A stretch of 64,000 nt of DNA from Phocoena phocoena (GCF_963924675.1 NC_089220.1:116142697-116206696); one strand, 5' to 3'; shown: positions 9,891 to 21,725, counted from the stretch's first letter. Notes: a model not told the origin generated them from the sequence alone. Program-made: numbers and translations.

Positions 9891-11309
9891 TGATTTCTAG
9901 TTTAGTTGGAAATCTCTCTGATACCAAGAAGCAAATTAAAGAAAATGTAGTTGGGCAAATCAATCTTTTGATATCATTTAGACAGCAGCCCAGTTCTTCA
10001 GGGAATTGAAAGCAACTGTCTTTGTCTTGCAAAACTTACAAAATTAGAAATATAAATACAGCATGCAATAGCCTGAGACTGAGCCTAGTTAATTTGATCA
10101 GGTAGAACTTGAAACCAAAGGAAAAAAGAGGAAAAGTGGCCTTTTAAAAACTACAAACTGCTGGAAAGGCTCCCTTACCCAAAATCTTGTTCACAGCCTG
10201 CTTCTAGTTTATGTCTGATTCATGACTAAAATTTTTAAATGAAAGCTATGAGGTCTCTGGTTGTGTCTGTCTATAGGTCTCAATGTGTATATTATTGGTC
10301 TGGTATTTTTCTACCTCTTGATAGTATTGCCAAAATTAATTTGTGAAAGAGCTTTATTTAATTGCCTTAAAAGTAAGCACTTATAAATGAAATATTTCTA
10401 AATTTCAAAAGTGTAATAGAAATGAACCCAAATGTTTTTCAAGTTCATGTGATGTAGGACTACTCTTTAGTAAATAAAAGCAAATTTTAAATTATTGGTT
10501 TAGTTTAAATAGGCATGTCTTAATGTTATCAGCATTAAACTTAAAACTCAAAACTTTTATTCTACCCAGGTTTACCAAAAGTCAAATAAGTTTATGTTAT
10601 CTCTGTTACAAGATTTGTCAGCAAGAAAAATATCTTGGGATGATGGGTGATTTAAGAGAGGAAAAAACAGTGTTTCAGCAGAAACTGTAACACAACGGTT
10701 GTGGATATTAGATTCTAGTTCTGTTTATCATCTTTGAGGTTTTGTTTTTCTATAAACTGGACTGTATCCTGAATTCTTATACTTTCCTCAAAGATTTGAC
10801 TACAAAGCTCCAAACTTTTCCAATTTTTCTCCTACTTTGACTTGGAATCATTGAGAACTAAAACTGCACTTTTCTGAAGCCCTGCAAACTAAAGCTAGAT
10901 GACTTGATAGAAATTTCAGAGAAATCACAATAGCTCACGTTTAGACAATTTTAATTTCTGTTGTTTGGGCCACTCAGGAAGCTTACCTAAATACCTGACA
11001 ACATCATCAGAGACATTTCAAACTTCAAAAGGTGCTTCGACCCTGACGTCTAGAAGTCTTCTTGACTGACAGCTCTCAGGACTCAGACACTGGGTTTGTA
11101 ATTTGCTCCAATCCTTAATGCCTCTTATTAAATACCCGATTGCTTGCACCTCATAGGCCTAACTTTGAGAATCCCCCTGTATCATGATTTCCTAAAATGA
11201 ATTTTACTGATCTGCTGTCAGGGCTAAGAGAGTGGTTTAAGGGAGTGGAACAATCCACCAACTCAGCTTCTGGACGGTGAAAATTCTTAAAAAGTTTCAA
11301 AGGCAGGAC

Positions 11310-11834
11310 TGTAGGGAAGCAAAACTTGCCACCCCAAAATGTCTCTTTGGAATGCAGATTATTTCAAGATGAGAACAATCAAAAGACTCAGGAAGGAACT
11401 TTTGACCTTCTCCCTAACTGCCTAAAGAAGTTAGATAGAGGGCCTGTTTCAGGAATCACCAGAGACATCGGCAAAGAATATGAGCTATGTGTGGTGAGGG
11501 AAATTCTTAGAGACCAGAGACCACCTTGCATCCCATAGTCTCTGCATGGCCAGCAAACATTGATTTACCAAACGTTTGCTTTCCCATCTCCACGCCCCTT
11601 CAAAGTCCTAAACCCCTACCTCCAGAATCCTCTTTTGTCTCCAGCCGAAGATGGTGTTTATGGTGAAGGTTTCAGCCACTTTGGCGAGTTACTCAGTTCT
11701 TCTGAGTCTTTCTCCTGTGTTCATGTTACCAAATTTTGTTTTCTTTTCTCCTGTTAATCTGTCTCGTGTCAATTTCATTCCTAGACCAGCCAGAAGAACC
11801 TAGAAAGGTAGAGGAAAATGTTTTCCTCCTGACA
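11310..11834 (+). mobile_element. Provirus 3' LTR
   Basis: It starts TGTAGGG like the 5' LTR and ends TGACA. It is followed by GGCC at 11835-11838, which differs by one base from the GTCC before the 5' LTR, as expected for a decayed 4-bp target duplication. The old split LTR resumes straight after. Confidence 0.85.
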
Positions 11835-11838
11835 GGCC

Positions 11839-11915
11839 TCAGTAAGTCCCCAAATAAAACTGAAACCCACGGCTCTGACGTTGTGCTTTCTCAGTTGATA
11901 GTACCAAGGCTTGGT
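11839..11915 (+). mobile_element. Old retroviral LTR, right part
   Basis: It begins TCAGTAAGTCCCC and carries the poly(A) signal AAATAAAAC near 11853. In the unbroken inverted copy at 14950-15415 this block directly follows the block that ends at 5309 here. That copy proves the two parts were once joined. Confidence 0.75.
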
Positions 11916-12177
11916 CTGGATTTCCTGCAGTCAGAGAGGCTCCCCAAAGCACAAGGAGACCCCTCTGTCTCTGTCCTCAGTGCCAGCCCCAGTGGGCCCT
12001 TGAAATGGTATAGATTTGTGCCAGTCCTCTGCTGGGGCCTCCTGCTAACCCCTGCTCTGGGACACATTGAAACTGAGTCCCCCTAAAACTGAGTTCCCTT
12101 ATCGAGTTCATGATTAATCTCTCTGTCCAAAACTTTATTCCCTTTCTCATCCCCTCTGACCTCAATCCTGTTCTAAC
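11916..12177 (+). repeat. Unclassified retrovirus-like sequence
   Basis: The part at about 12090-12172 matches 8150-8215 ('TTATTCCCTTTCT' and flanks), so it is repeated DNA, probably from a further retroviral element. No gene is seen. Confidence 0.45.
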
Positions 12178-12603
12178 TGTGCTACCAGAGTCAGATGACT
12201 AAATTGTTGTTGTCAATAACATCGTTAATGTACTAAAATTGTTGCTGTAGCCATCATCAGCAATGTACAAACTCAGGTTGTTTCTCCAGGACAAGATGAG
12301 CTAACAGACCCCTAAGCCATGGACCACTTGGCCATAGATCGTAAACCAGAGACATCCTGACTCCTATGATTAAGAACTGTCACAGAAATGTCACAAGACC
12401 GTGACTAACCCCAACTTCTTTGTTCTTCCCCTTTACAAAACCTTTAACTCAAAGACTGAGTGGGAGGGGATCTGAGGCTTGTCTCCTACTCCCTTGCTCG
12501 GCGCCCTGCAATAAACACTGTACTCTCCTTCGCCACAACCTGGTGTCAGCAGGTTAGCTTTGCTACACATCAGACAAACAGACCCAAATTTGGTTCGGTA
12601 ACA
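12178..12603 (+). mobile_element. Solo LTR
   Basis: It starts TGTGCTACC, has the poly(A) signal AATAAACACTGTACTCTCC near 12511 and ends GGTAACA. The flanks CTAAC (12173-12177) and CTAGC (12604-12608) look like a 5-bp target duplication with one change. Confidence 0.65.
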
Positions 12604-12954
12604 CTAGCTTCTGGCAGACATCCATGAGCATGTGCAGACAGCCTGGGGTTAGAGGTAATAATGAGGGGCCCAAGAGGAGGTCGGAGCCACCTTGCAGCTT
12701 TGGGGCAACATACATCTTAGTTGCAGCTCCATTATTTATATGTATATGATTATAAACTGTTTTTGTATAGTTTCATGATTTTTAAAGTTCTACTCTTTCT
12801 GCTCATAAAAAAAAATGCTATATTTTCTGAAAACGTTGTAATTAACAGGTATTGCTATTATTTTTAAAGATATTGCTATCTAAAAATAAAACTGAATATT
12901 TGCTCACTGTAGAACACTAAGGAAAAGGACAAACAGAAAAATTAAAACCTCCTG
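12604..12954. other. Intergenic, no gene seen
   Basis: AT-rich single-copy-looking DNA with A runs. No reading frame or RNA gene is recognised. Confidence 0.6.
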
Positions 12955-13250
12955 AGTCTTTCATGTTGAGTGAAAGAAGGCAGACACAGAAGAGTACATA
13001 CTGTTGGATTCCATTTTGACAAAGTTCAAGAATTGGCAAAATGAATTTATGGTGTTAGAAGTGGTTCTCTCATGGGGTAGTAACTAGGAGAGGGGATGGG
13101 AGAAATTTCTGGGCTGCTGGAAACTTCTCTGTCTTGATCTGTGTGTTTACATATGTAAAAATTCACCTGAGCCATAAACTTGTGACATTTGTATCCTATG
13201 GAATATATACAATTAAAATGTAAAGAAAACCATTCATCTTTTTCTAATAG
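12955..13250 (+). repeat. Old L1 3' UTR fragment
   Basis: It resembles the L1M 3' UTR, from 'TGAGTGAAAGAAGGCAGACA' to the 'ATGGAATATATACAATTAAA' end. Confidence 0.6.
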
Positions 13251-13280
13251 ATTCTTTTTCCTATAAAAAAACAATGGGCC

Positions 13281-13590
13281 TAGGGCTTCCCTGGTTGTGC
13301 AGTGGTTAAGAATCCGCCTGCCAAAGCAGGGGACACGGGTTCGAGCCCTGGTCTTGTAAGATCCCGCATGCCCTGGAGAAACTAAGCCTGTGCACCACAA
13401 CTACTGAAGCCCGTGCGCCGTGCTGTGCTCCACAGCAAGAGAAGCCACCACAATGAGAAGCCCGTGCACCGCAACGAAGAGTAGCCCCTGCTCGCCTCAA
13501 CTAGAGAAAGCCTGCCAGCAGCAGTGAAGACCCAACACAGCCAAAAATAAATAAATAAAATAGATAAATTAAAAAACAAAACAAAAAACC
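13281..13590 (+). mobile_element. CHR-type SINE, long older subfamily
   Basis: Flanked by ACAATGGGCC at 13271-13280 and 13591-13600. The tail is of AAATAAATAAAT type. Confidence 0.92.
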
Positions 13591-13600
13591 ACAATGGGCC

Positions 13601-13927
13601 GTTACAAAGACGACACTGCCTCTCTAATTAGGAGTTAAACCCAAATCAAGCTTTAGTGCAAATCTTCAATCCTTAGGTACAGTGGAAGGAAGGAAGCCCC
13701 TGGCTGTGGGTGAGCGAATAGTCACTGGGGGCAGAGCCCAGAGGACCGGGGAGGGTACTGGAAGCCCCGGCCCTGAGAAGCTCTGCACAGCACTGCTCTC
13801 TGGCAGGGAAGGGGCAGCAATTCGCTCAGTGGGTTCCCACAAGGATGATAGCATTGCCACATCTGAACCTCTGTCCTGTTGGCCCAGAAGACAGACATCA
13901 GACTCACTGTTTATGGGGCCAATGAAT
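13601..13927. other. Intergenic, no gene seen
   Basis: Overlapping open frames occur on both strands here because stop codons are rare. None has a recognisable product or splice context. Confidence 0.5.
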
Positions 13928-13940
13928 CAAAAACTGGCTT

Positions 13941-14152
13941 TTAGGGCTTCCCTGGTGGCGCAGTGGTTGAGAGTCCGCCTGCCGATGCAGGGGACACGGG
14001 TTCGTGCCCCGGTCTAGGAAGATCCCACATGCCGCGGAGCGGCTGGGCCCGTGAGCCATGGCCGCTGAGCCTGCACGTCTGGAGCCTGTGCTCCGCAACA
14101 GGAGAGGCCACAACAGTGAGAGGCCCGTGTACCGCAAAAAAACAAAACAAAA
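13941..14152 (+). mobile_element. CHR-type SINE, young subfamily
   Basis: Flanked by a perfect 13-bp repeat, CAAAAACTGGCTT, at 13928-13940 and 14153-14165. Confidence 0.94.
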
Positions 14153-14165
14153 CAAAAACTGGCTT

Positions 14166-14690
14166 ATATCAAAAACTGCTGGACATCCAGTGCTGGGCTG
14201 CCCAGGGACAAATGCCCATACATTGCTCTTTCTGGAGATTCTCCATCTGACAACTTCACACCACCTCTGGAGGCAGAAGCCAGAAGCTCACTTTCCCAGC
14301 ATCCCTTATACCTGGTACCCAGGCAAGTCGATGACTTGGGCTCCACCAATCAAATGCTCCCTTGTGAAATTTTAGTTGAGAAGGTAGTGACATGGAGAGG
14401 CAGCACCATGTGGAAGGTATCTGGCACCCATGGTGGCAGAGACCTCCAGCCTGGGCCAGCTGTAGCATGTGAGCCCTGTGGGGTCAGTGGGTGGCCACCA
14501 AGGCATCCCTGGATGTGATTCAACTGATGTTCCTGACACCATGGCATCCAAGCCTGATTATCTTCCTTCCCGGAGATTTTGTAAACTATATAGTATCCCC
14601 TGATAAATTCCTTCCCTGAGAAATATTAGCTAGAGTGAATTCTGTTCTTGACAACTAAGAATGCTCAATGAATCAATAGTAAACAACTAT
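14166..14690 (+). repeat. Ancient LTR-like repeat (family not assigned)
   Basis: The order 'GACTTGGGCTCCACCAATCA', then 'GTGGCAGAGACC', then 'TTTTGTAAACTATATAGT' resembles a common old mammalian repeat that I cannot name with confidence. Confidence 0.35.
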
Positions 14691-14949
14691 TATACTGCTA
14701 AAAGTCCATCACACTTCTACATGACAAACATCGTTTGCAACTAAATTAATACAGCTAAGATGGATCATTATGTACCATCCTACTTTTAATTTGTGCCCTA
14801 TAGACTCATTATGGGGACATTCTGGGAACAAAAGAGAGGAAGTCTCATAACAAAGTGGTGTTTGATGGAAACAAATAGGTTTGTTATGGGGACTGCCACT
14901 CTAACACCTGTCATTCCATCACCCCGAGATAAACATAAACCATATGTGG

Positions 14950-15415
14950 ACTGAAAAAAAATGCACAATGTGAGAACTGTGAGTTTCAGTTTTATTGGGG
15001 GACTTACAGAGGAATATAGCCCAGGACACAGCAGCTCAGATAGCTCTGAGGAACTGACCCAAAGAGGTAAGAGGGGAGGTCAGTATATACGTGATTTTGG
15101 AGAAGGGGTACATGCAGTCAAACACACATCTCGGTAGAAGGTTACTGTTAGTCACGAGGAACCGATATCGCGGTAAATTATTTTAATGCTTTTCTAAGTA
15201 TGAGAAGATGCAAGAATCTGGGTTCAGACAATTTTCTCCTGAAAATATCTAACTTCTGAGGGCCTGTTCTACCTGTTTTCCCAGAGGACAGAGTGCTTCA
15301 TTCCTTCATTCCTGCATTCCTTTTAGGGTAAACTGTAGGTAGAACTTGATGGTGGGCATACATTTTGATGTATTTCCCTTAGTCCTTGCTTCCTGGATCC
15401 TGTATCTCTCCTGTT
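14950..15415 (-). mobile_element. Old retroviral LTR, unbroken copy
   Basis: On the minus strand it reads through the point where the copy at 4980-5309 and 11839-11915 is interrupted. It carries CAGAGCTATCTGAGCTGCTG (reverse of about 15046-15027) followed by TTCC, TCTGTAAGTCC and a CAATAAAAC poly(A) signal. The outer limits are approximate. Confidence 0.7.
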
Positions 15416-15439
15416 TTCGGTACCTTACTTAAAAAGAGT

Positions 15440-15691
15440 ACATGAAATGTAAAATGTTGAGATCCTGCTTATCTGACAATGTCTTTATTCTACCCTCACC
15501 CTGATTGAAAGTTTAGCTGGATATAGAATTCTGGAATTGCTGCTGAAAAATCCAAATCCATTCTGATTCCTGAGCTTTCACATTTGTCTTTTCCCCCCTG
15601 CCTCCAGTTGCTCATAGGACCTTCTCTTTATTTTGGCTGCTTCAAATTTCACAATGCATCTTGTCACATTAGTTCTTGGGCTGGTTACTGG
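15440..15691 (-). repeat. Old LINE fragment, left of SINE insertion (probable)
   Basis: The plus strand 'AGCTGGATATAGAATTCTGG' is characteristic of reversed old L1 copies. It continues beyond the SINE at 16196. Confidence 0.4.
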
Positions 15692-15704
15692 GTAAGCCAT
15701 TTTA

Positions 15705-16182
15705 TTATTTTATTTTATTTTATTTTATTATTATTATCTGTTGTTGTTGTTGTTGTATGTGGGCCTCTCACTGCTGTGGCCTCTCCCGTTGCAGAGCACA
15801 GGCTCCGGACGCGCAGGCTCAGCGGCCATGGCTCACGGGCCCAGCCGCTCCGCGGCATGTAGGGTCTTCCCAGACCGGGGCACGAGCCCGTGTCCCCTGC
15901 ACCGGCAGGCGGACTCTCTACCACTGCGCCACCAGGGAAGCCCTATTTAATTTAATTTAATTTATTTATTTACTTGGCTGCGTCAGGTCTTAGTTGCAGC
16001 ACACAGGCTCTTCATTGTGGCAGGCAGGCTCTCTAGTTGTGGCACACGGGTTCAGTAATTGCAGCACACAGGCTTAGTTACCCCGTGGCATGTGGGATCC
16101 TGGTTCCCTGACCAGGGATCAAACCTGCTTCGCCTGCATTGGAAGGTGGATTCTTAACCACTGGACCACCAGGGAAGTCCCA
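15705..16182 (-). mobile_element. CHR-type SINE with a second SINE in its tail
   Basis: The outer, older SINE body is at about 15960-16182. Its target repeat GTAAGCCATTTTA (15692-15704) and GTAAGCCCTTTTA (16183-16195) brackets both elements, so the younger one entered the T-rich tail of the older. Confidence 0.85.
15755..15943 (-). mobile_element. CHR-type SINE, young subfamily, nested
   Basis: The inverted body runs from CTCTCACTGCTGTGG to AGGGAAGCCC and lies within the tail of the SINE at 15705-16182. The T-rich left side (TTTTA and TTG units, 15700-15756) mixes both tails, so the exact edge is unclear. Confidence 0.88.
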
Positions 16183-16195
16183 GTAAGCCCTTTTA

Positions 16196-18514
16196 ATCTG
16201 GAAACTCATATCCTCAAATTCCTGGACATTTTCTTGTATAATTTATTTCATAATTTCTCCCTTTTTTTCCTCTTTTCTCTATTTCTAGAACTCCCAGTAG
16301 TTATATGTGAACCTCCTGGATTTATCTTTTTTTTTTCCTTTTCTCTCCTGTATTACATTTCTTGGTCTCTTTATTCCACCTAATGAGAGACACCCTACTT
16401 CAGCCACCAGCCCCTCTGTTGCAATTTTTATTTCCACTATCCATTGTCTAGTTTCCTAGGGCCGTTTACTGTATCTGCATTTGGACATAATATGGACATG
16501 ACAGTTTCTCAAACCTCTGAAGATATTAATCATAGGGGGTTTTTTTAAAGTTTTTTTGTTTTCAGTTTTCTTTTGTTCTCTGTATCATCTCTGTTTCCTC
16601 TGAGTTCCTTTTTCTATTTGTTTTGGTCCCCACCCTTCATGTTAGAAGTTTCCTCAAATGCCTACTAATTTTTGGCAGATCCCTAGTTGTCCTGCGTGCA
16701 CTCCAAATTTAACAGTCAGGACCCAAAAGGCTGACCAGTTTGGAGCAGGTGAGCAGGGCTTGCCCAGCTGTGGCTTTGGGGCAAGATCATCAGAGAGGAC
16801 TCTGACAGATCCCCAATGTCAGCGGCTGTATGACTTTTCACTTAGGCTGATCATTTTCCCCAAGGAAGAATCTTGTAATTTTCAGTATGAGACCTCTCAC
16901 TTACCTCACTGTGGCTGGTGTCCCCAGGCCCAGAGCCTTCCTGCTTCAATGAATCCAAGGAGCAAACCTCAACACTTTGACCCAGAAACCCTCCAGGTGT
17001 TCTGTGCACACAGCTGTGATCATCACATTCATACAACTTCCTGTGCTGCCGTATCGTTACCAAAATGTCATAAGCATTTCTCATTTATTATTAAATACTA
17101 GTGAGCTATCTCTTGGAAAAGTTGTATCACATTCTGTGAACGAGGTTATCTGTGCCTTATTCTTTTAAGTTCAAAACTCTGAGGTTCAGAATTCAACTTG
17201 GGTGATAAGGTAGGAACAGATCATGTCAGGTCACAACCAAGGGGTGGGGGGACTGGTGCTTTTATTTATTCCCATGCCTGCAGCATTCGACATCTGTATT
17301 CCAGACACTGAGCCAGGTGATGGCTTAGAGGAGGGGTCCAAGGGCCATGCGGGCCCTGCCCTCAGGGACAACACAGTTAGGGGAGGAGGTGAGAAAGCCA
17401 TGAAGCAGGGAAGGCTAGAAGGACTCTGGACTCCAAAGAGAGGGGTGAAGCGGGATTTTCTCCAGGAAGGCTCAGCGGCCTCCATGGGCTCTCAGATGAG
17501 AATCCAGGAAAGGAGAAGCTTGCTGGTTTCATGCCAATTTCCTCCTCTCCAAGGCAACAGTTGAAGGATCAGTTCCAGAGAGCAAATGAGAAGGGAATGG
17601 GAGAGGATGAAACAGGGAGGGGTTAGTTAGATCACAGCTCAGAATCAAGTCAACCAGGTTGGCTATGGTTCTGCCTCTTACCAGCTGGTGACCCAAGAAA
17701 CTTATGGATCTTCACTGAGAGCGTCCACCTCAGTATATGAGTCACCTGACAGGGTCATCGGAAGTCAGAGAATCCTGTCCTCAGAGTCCTCTGCAGAAGC
17801 CTTGCACTCCAGAACCATGGGTGTGGACCTTCCCGTGGAGGAGTGAGGTGATGGGTGGAAGGAAACTGGACAGTGCCCGAATGGGGCAGACAGGTCCAAT
17901 CAGGGCACCTTTCGCTTTCCTTCTTTGGAGCAATATAAGGGAAACCTATGTAGGCAGAGAGGAGCAGAGGGAAAAGGAGAGGCCAGGGTGGGAGGCAGGG
18001 CCTGGAGTCCAGGTGCAGGGGATTGAGAGAGTGGGGGCAAAGCCGGCGGGAACAGGAAGGAGATCGGCTTCAGAGAAAGCTCTTTCTGAATCACACCATG
18101 CCTGGCAGTGATGAGAAGGTCTCGGGTGAGGGAGGAGTAAAACAAATTGCAAGATGGGAAATGACTCCCTGGGCACTGTATCTCTGCCTGGGGCCCTGCC
18201 CTGTACCCCTACAAGAGGGAAGAACTCGGCCCCCAGTGAGCAGCACACAGCCTTGCTCAGCTTCCTGACACTCACCCCGCAGGCCACCCACATCTCTGTC
18301 TCATCCTGACCTCCTGGTCCATGGCTCCCGAATCCTCCTCAGCCCCCCTTCAACACACTGCCAATGGGGGCCAACCAGACAGCCTCAACAGAAGTAGAGA
18401 GGTGTGCTCCCAGGCTGCTTGCCTCCCAAGCATCTGGATTCAGAAAAATCAAAAAGAGCCTGGTTTTTCATTTCTGCACCTGGAAAAGCCCTGTAGCTTT
18501 CCCTGTCTGTATTG
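16196..18514. other. Intergenic, no gene seen
   Basis: The first ~440 bp are T-rich and continue the old LINE fragment. After that the sequence looks single copy. A 147-codon frame at 16658-17101 has no recognisable domain. A weak MIR-like stretch is at 17660-17735. GC content and purine-rich runs rise after 17250. Confidence 0.5.
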
Positions 18515-18765
18515 ATAGAATATAGTGAATGTTTACTATGTGCAGGGCATGTTACAGGCATTATTCCACATAATCTTCACACTTCCCTTATGAGGTAGGT
18601 TCCAATGTTTTCCCTGTTTTACAGATGAGGAAACTGAGGCCTAGACAGAATGGGTGTTTGCCCAAAGATACAGCACTAACTGGAGACAGAGCGGGGATTC
18701 AAACTCAGGTTATCCCTCTCCCAGGCCTGGGCTCTCAGCCCCATCACCATGCCACTGAGAAGTGG
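18515..18765 (-). repeat. MIR SINE, inverted
   Basis: The plus strand reads TTTACAGATGAGGAAACTGAGGCC with the 'TACTATGTGC' end upstream, the reverse of MIR. Confidence 0.8.
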
Positions 18766-19042
18766 ACCTGAGGACACTAATGAGAGCAGTAACAATGTGA
18801 CAAAACCCTGCAAACTGTAGAGCAGTGACCTCATTACCCTAACTGAGCTAGGCTGAGAGACCTAGAAAGGCCCTTAAGGGTCATTTCTTTGGTCTCCCAT
18901 GGTACAGCTCGGAAGACCCCAGAGAGGGGCGGAGACCTACCCTGGGTCACTAGAGCAAGGCAGGAGCAGAAGCAAGCCTGAAGCCAGGCCTCGAGGCCCC
19001 CAAAGAGCTAGAGGGGCCCAAGTCAAGAGTGGCCACTTAGAG

Positions 19043-19346
19043 GGACTTCCCTGGTGGTCTAGTGGTTTAGAATCCACCTTCCAATGCAGGGGTCGCAGGT
19101 TCAATCCCTGGTTGGGGAACTAAGATCCCACATGCCGCGGGACAAATAAGCCCGCGCACCATAACTACTGAGCCCACGCGCTCTGGAGCCAGCACCACAA
19201 CTAGAGAGAAGCCCGCACGCCACAACAAAAGATCCCGCGTGCCACAACTAAGACCCGACACAGCCAAATAAATACAATTTTTAAAATATAATAATAAACT
19301 CAGCCTCATAGAAGATTTATCATTTAAAACAAACCAAAGAAAAAAG
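19043..19346 (+). mobile_element. CHR-type SINE, older subfamily
   Basis: Flanked by GAGTGGCCACTTAGAG (19027-19042) and GAGTGGCCATTTGGAG (19347-19362). After the usual AAATAAATACA tail there are about 55 extra bases before the second flank, which may be a transduced or later-expanded tail. Confidence 0.85.
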
Positions 19347-19362
19347 GAGTGGCCATTTGGAG

Positions 19363-20059
19363 AGGCATGGCTGACTCCTCCCCACAGCCTGCCCTGTGTA
19401 ATGCCAGCTGGGCAATCACTGCAGACTTCCACAGAGTAGGTGCCTGGCTATGACAGTGGGGAAGGCCAGAGCAGGAAGAGGAGGTGATGAGAAGGCCTTT
19501 ATTCCCCAGGCCTTGGAAGAACTTGAACAAACAAAGCAATTTCACCTTGAACTCCAATCCCCGTCATCCCTCCCCAGCTGGCCCTGATCTGGGGCTGTAA
19601 TTCAGCATGGCTGACTCAGAAGGAGCCCCGGATCCCTTGAGTTGAGGTCTGCGGTCAGGCCACTCTGGACTCACTTCAAGATCTTGGCCAATCAGGTCAG
19701 CACCAAACCCAGGATGTCAATTCCAGTCTACACACTGGCTCTGTTGCTTTCCTCTCTGATCTGTCTCCTCAGCCCCTTCCCACCACACCACACCCCCAGA
19801 CCCATCCCAGCCACCACACACAGCCTCTCCCTGCACCCACCACTTCCCCAGACAGCAAGGATCAATCATAATAGAATTTCAACAAAACTACAGCCCACTA
19901 GATGAAAGCGTACTTGTCAGGAAGCACACACACCATGTAGCGCACTTCATGACTACAGTCTACACTCTACCTTATGTTTTACATTGGACAATATGATATT
20001 TCTCCTTTTTTTCCCCCCCCAAAATGTTACCTGCTGGCAAATAAAGGATATATTTAAAG
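19363..20059. other. Intergenic, no gene seen
   Basis: Mixed composition. The C-rich run at about 19760-19850 is single copy. No feature is recognised. Confidence 0.5.
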
Positions 20060-20279
20060 CACACATATAAGAGACAGAAAGAGTGGTGGTTGCTTCGAGC
20101 TAAGGGGATGATATCTAAAGGGAATGGGTTTCTTTGCAGGGGGATGAACATGAAAATGTTCTAAAATTGATTGATGTAATGGCTGTACAACTCTCTGAAC
20201 GCACTAAGAACCGTTGAATTATACACTTTAAGTGAGTGAATTGTGTAGTATGCGAACTGCATCTCAACAAAGCTGTTAC

Positions 20280-20280
<1 letters not shown>
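20060..20280 (+). repeat. Old L1 3' UTR end
   Basis: It contains 'GAATTATACACTTTAAGTGAGTGAATTGTG', cut here to its key words: the standard L1MA-type 3' end, running into a CA repeat in place of poly-A. Confidence 0.75.
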
Positions 20281-20313
<33 letters not shown>

Positions 20314-20330
20314 CACGGGCTCACACACTC
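20281..20330 (+). repeat. (CA)n microsatellite
   Basis: About 13 CA units, a CG interruption, then further CA units. Confidence 0.95.
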
Positions 20331-21175
20331 ACAAGCTGACATCCTCCTAACCCTTCTGTTGTGTTTATCAGCCCGTAGATCACCCGGAACAGTAAAAGTT
20401 GTCCCTACACAGCCACTTGACCCAGGATTCCAATAGTGTTGGATCACTTCCAACAAATTCGGAGCAGCAGATTTTTAGAAAAAAAATATGTTTTTAAATT
20501 TATATGTATTTTATATTTATATATTCTATTTGTTTATCTTATATTTATATTGTTTTCTATCTGCACTTGTCAAGAGTGGTCGTTGTTCTCCTATAGAGGA
20601 GGGGCCACTGCCCCATCCAGGCATGACTTTCTGATAAAGAGAGTCTGGCGGGAGCCTGTTTTGCCTCACTGATGACCTTGAGCCTGGAATGACATCAGCC
20701 CGGGAAGGCCAAGTCTCACAGGCAGCACTGGGGCAATGAGCTTCCCCAAAGAAAAGCAGTCAACTTGTTTTCCTTCATAGAATCTTAGAACCAAGGTGAA
20801 ATTTGTATATTTCTGACTTAAAGCCAATCTCTTTAAGTGGGTCCCACAGTCCTCCGTGGAAGGAACCCTAACTGGTACGGCGTGAAAGACTATGGTCCTT
20901 TTCTTGACAGCACCCCAACTCTGGTCAGGCCTCCATCCTTCCCCCTCAGCCCATGTGTCTGGGGCACTGACCCCCAGGAGTGGCCCAGGCCAGAGGCTAT
21001 CAGCTTCATCCTACCCCCTCGCCAGTCACTGTTTGAAGAACAGGCCTGTGATCAGTCCGAGCCTGTGATCAATAAGACGTGAGGAAGGGTATGAGGACGG
21101 CTTCTGGGAGAGAGGCTTCTTCACTTTTCTGAAAGAATTTCTAGAAGCATATCTTTCTCTTTGGACAAGGATGAC
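20331..21175. other. Intergenic, no gene seen
   Basis: An AT-rich TTTATAT block at 20480-20555 is followed by ordinary sequence. GCCTGTGATCA is repeated 19 bp apart at about 21044 and 21063. Confidence 0.5.
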
Positions 21176-21725
21176 TATGTTAGTTATCTATTCCTGCTTA
21201 ACAAACTACCCCAAAACTTAGTGGCTTAAACAACAAATGTTTGTTACCTCACAGTTCCTGAGGGCCAGGAATCCAGGAGCAGCTCTGCTGGATGGCTCTA
21301 GCTTAGGGTTTCTCATGAGAGCTGCTGTCACCTGAGGTTTGTCCAGGGCCAAGGATGAGCTTCCAAGCTCATTGGATTAAACTGGCACTACCTCAAGACC
21401 TTTCAGTGGCTGCTGGTAGGGGGACTCAGTTCTCCCTGGATGTTGATCAGAGGCCTCAGTTTTTCACCTCAGGGACATCTTCCAGGGATACTTGAGTGTC
21501 CTCACAACATGGCAGCTGGTTCCCCAGAGCAAGTGATCTGAGTGACAGCAAGCTGAAAGCTGCATTCTCTTTTATGCCCTAATCTCTGAATTTACATGCT
21601 GTCACTTCTGCTTTTTTCTATTTGTTAGAAGCGAGCCCCTAAGTCAAGCCCCACTCAAGGAGAAGGGAATTGGGTTTCCACCTTTTAAAAGAGGTGCCAA
21701 GGAATTTGTGGACATATTTTAATCC
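21176..21725 (+). repeat. Ancient LTR-like repeat
   Basis: It begins ATGTTAGTTATCTATTCCTG with 'CCCCAAAACTTAGTGGCTTA' and ends near 'TTTGTGGACATATTTTAA', a widespread old mammalian repeat. I recognise it as interspersed but am not sure of the family name. Confidence 0.55.

Larger units (their letters stand above)
6075..11309 (+). mobile_element. Degenerate interior of the tRNA-Ser-primed provirus
   Basis: This is the DNA between the two matching LTRs. No long reading frame survives. Four SINEs and one foreign LTR (8326-9169) lie within it; after subtracting these about 3.5 kb of interior remains, well short of a full gag-pol-env set, so large parts are deleted. The left third would correspond to leader and gag. 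A short frame at 9203-9418 looks like pol. A short frame ending at 11280, just above the 3' LTR, could be the end of env but is unproven. The strongly AT-rich part at 9900-11280 holds nothing else recognisable. Confidence 0.65.

Noticed and set aside
9073..12517. AATAAA signals near 9075, 11853 and 12511 as gene ends
   Set aside because: All lie in LTRs at the position of the retroviral poly(A) signal.
16658..17101. 147-codon frame in unique DNA
   Set aside because: No domain, no clear start context, no splice sites and no homology that I can recognise.
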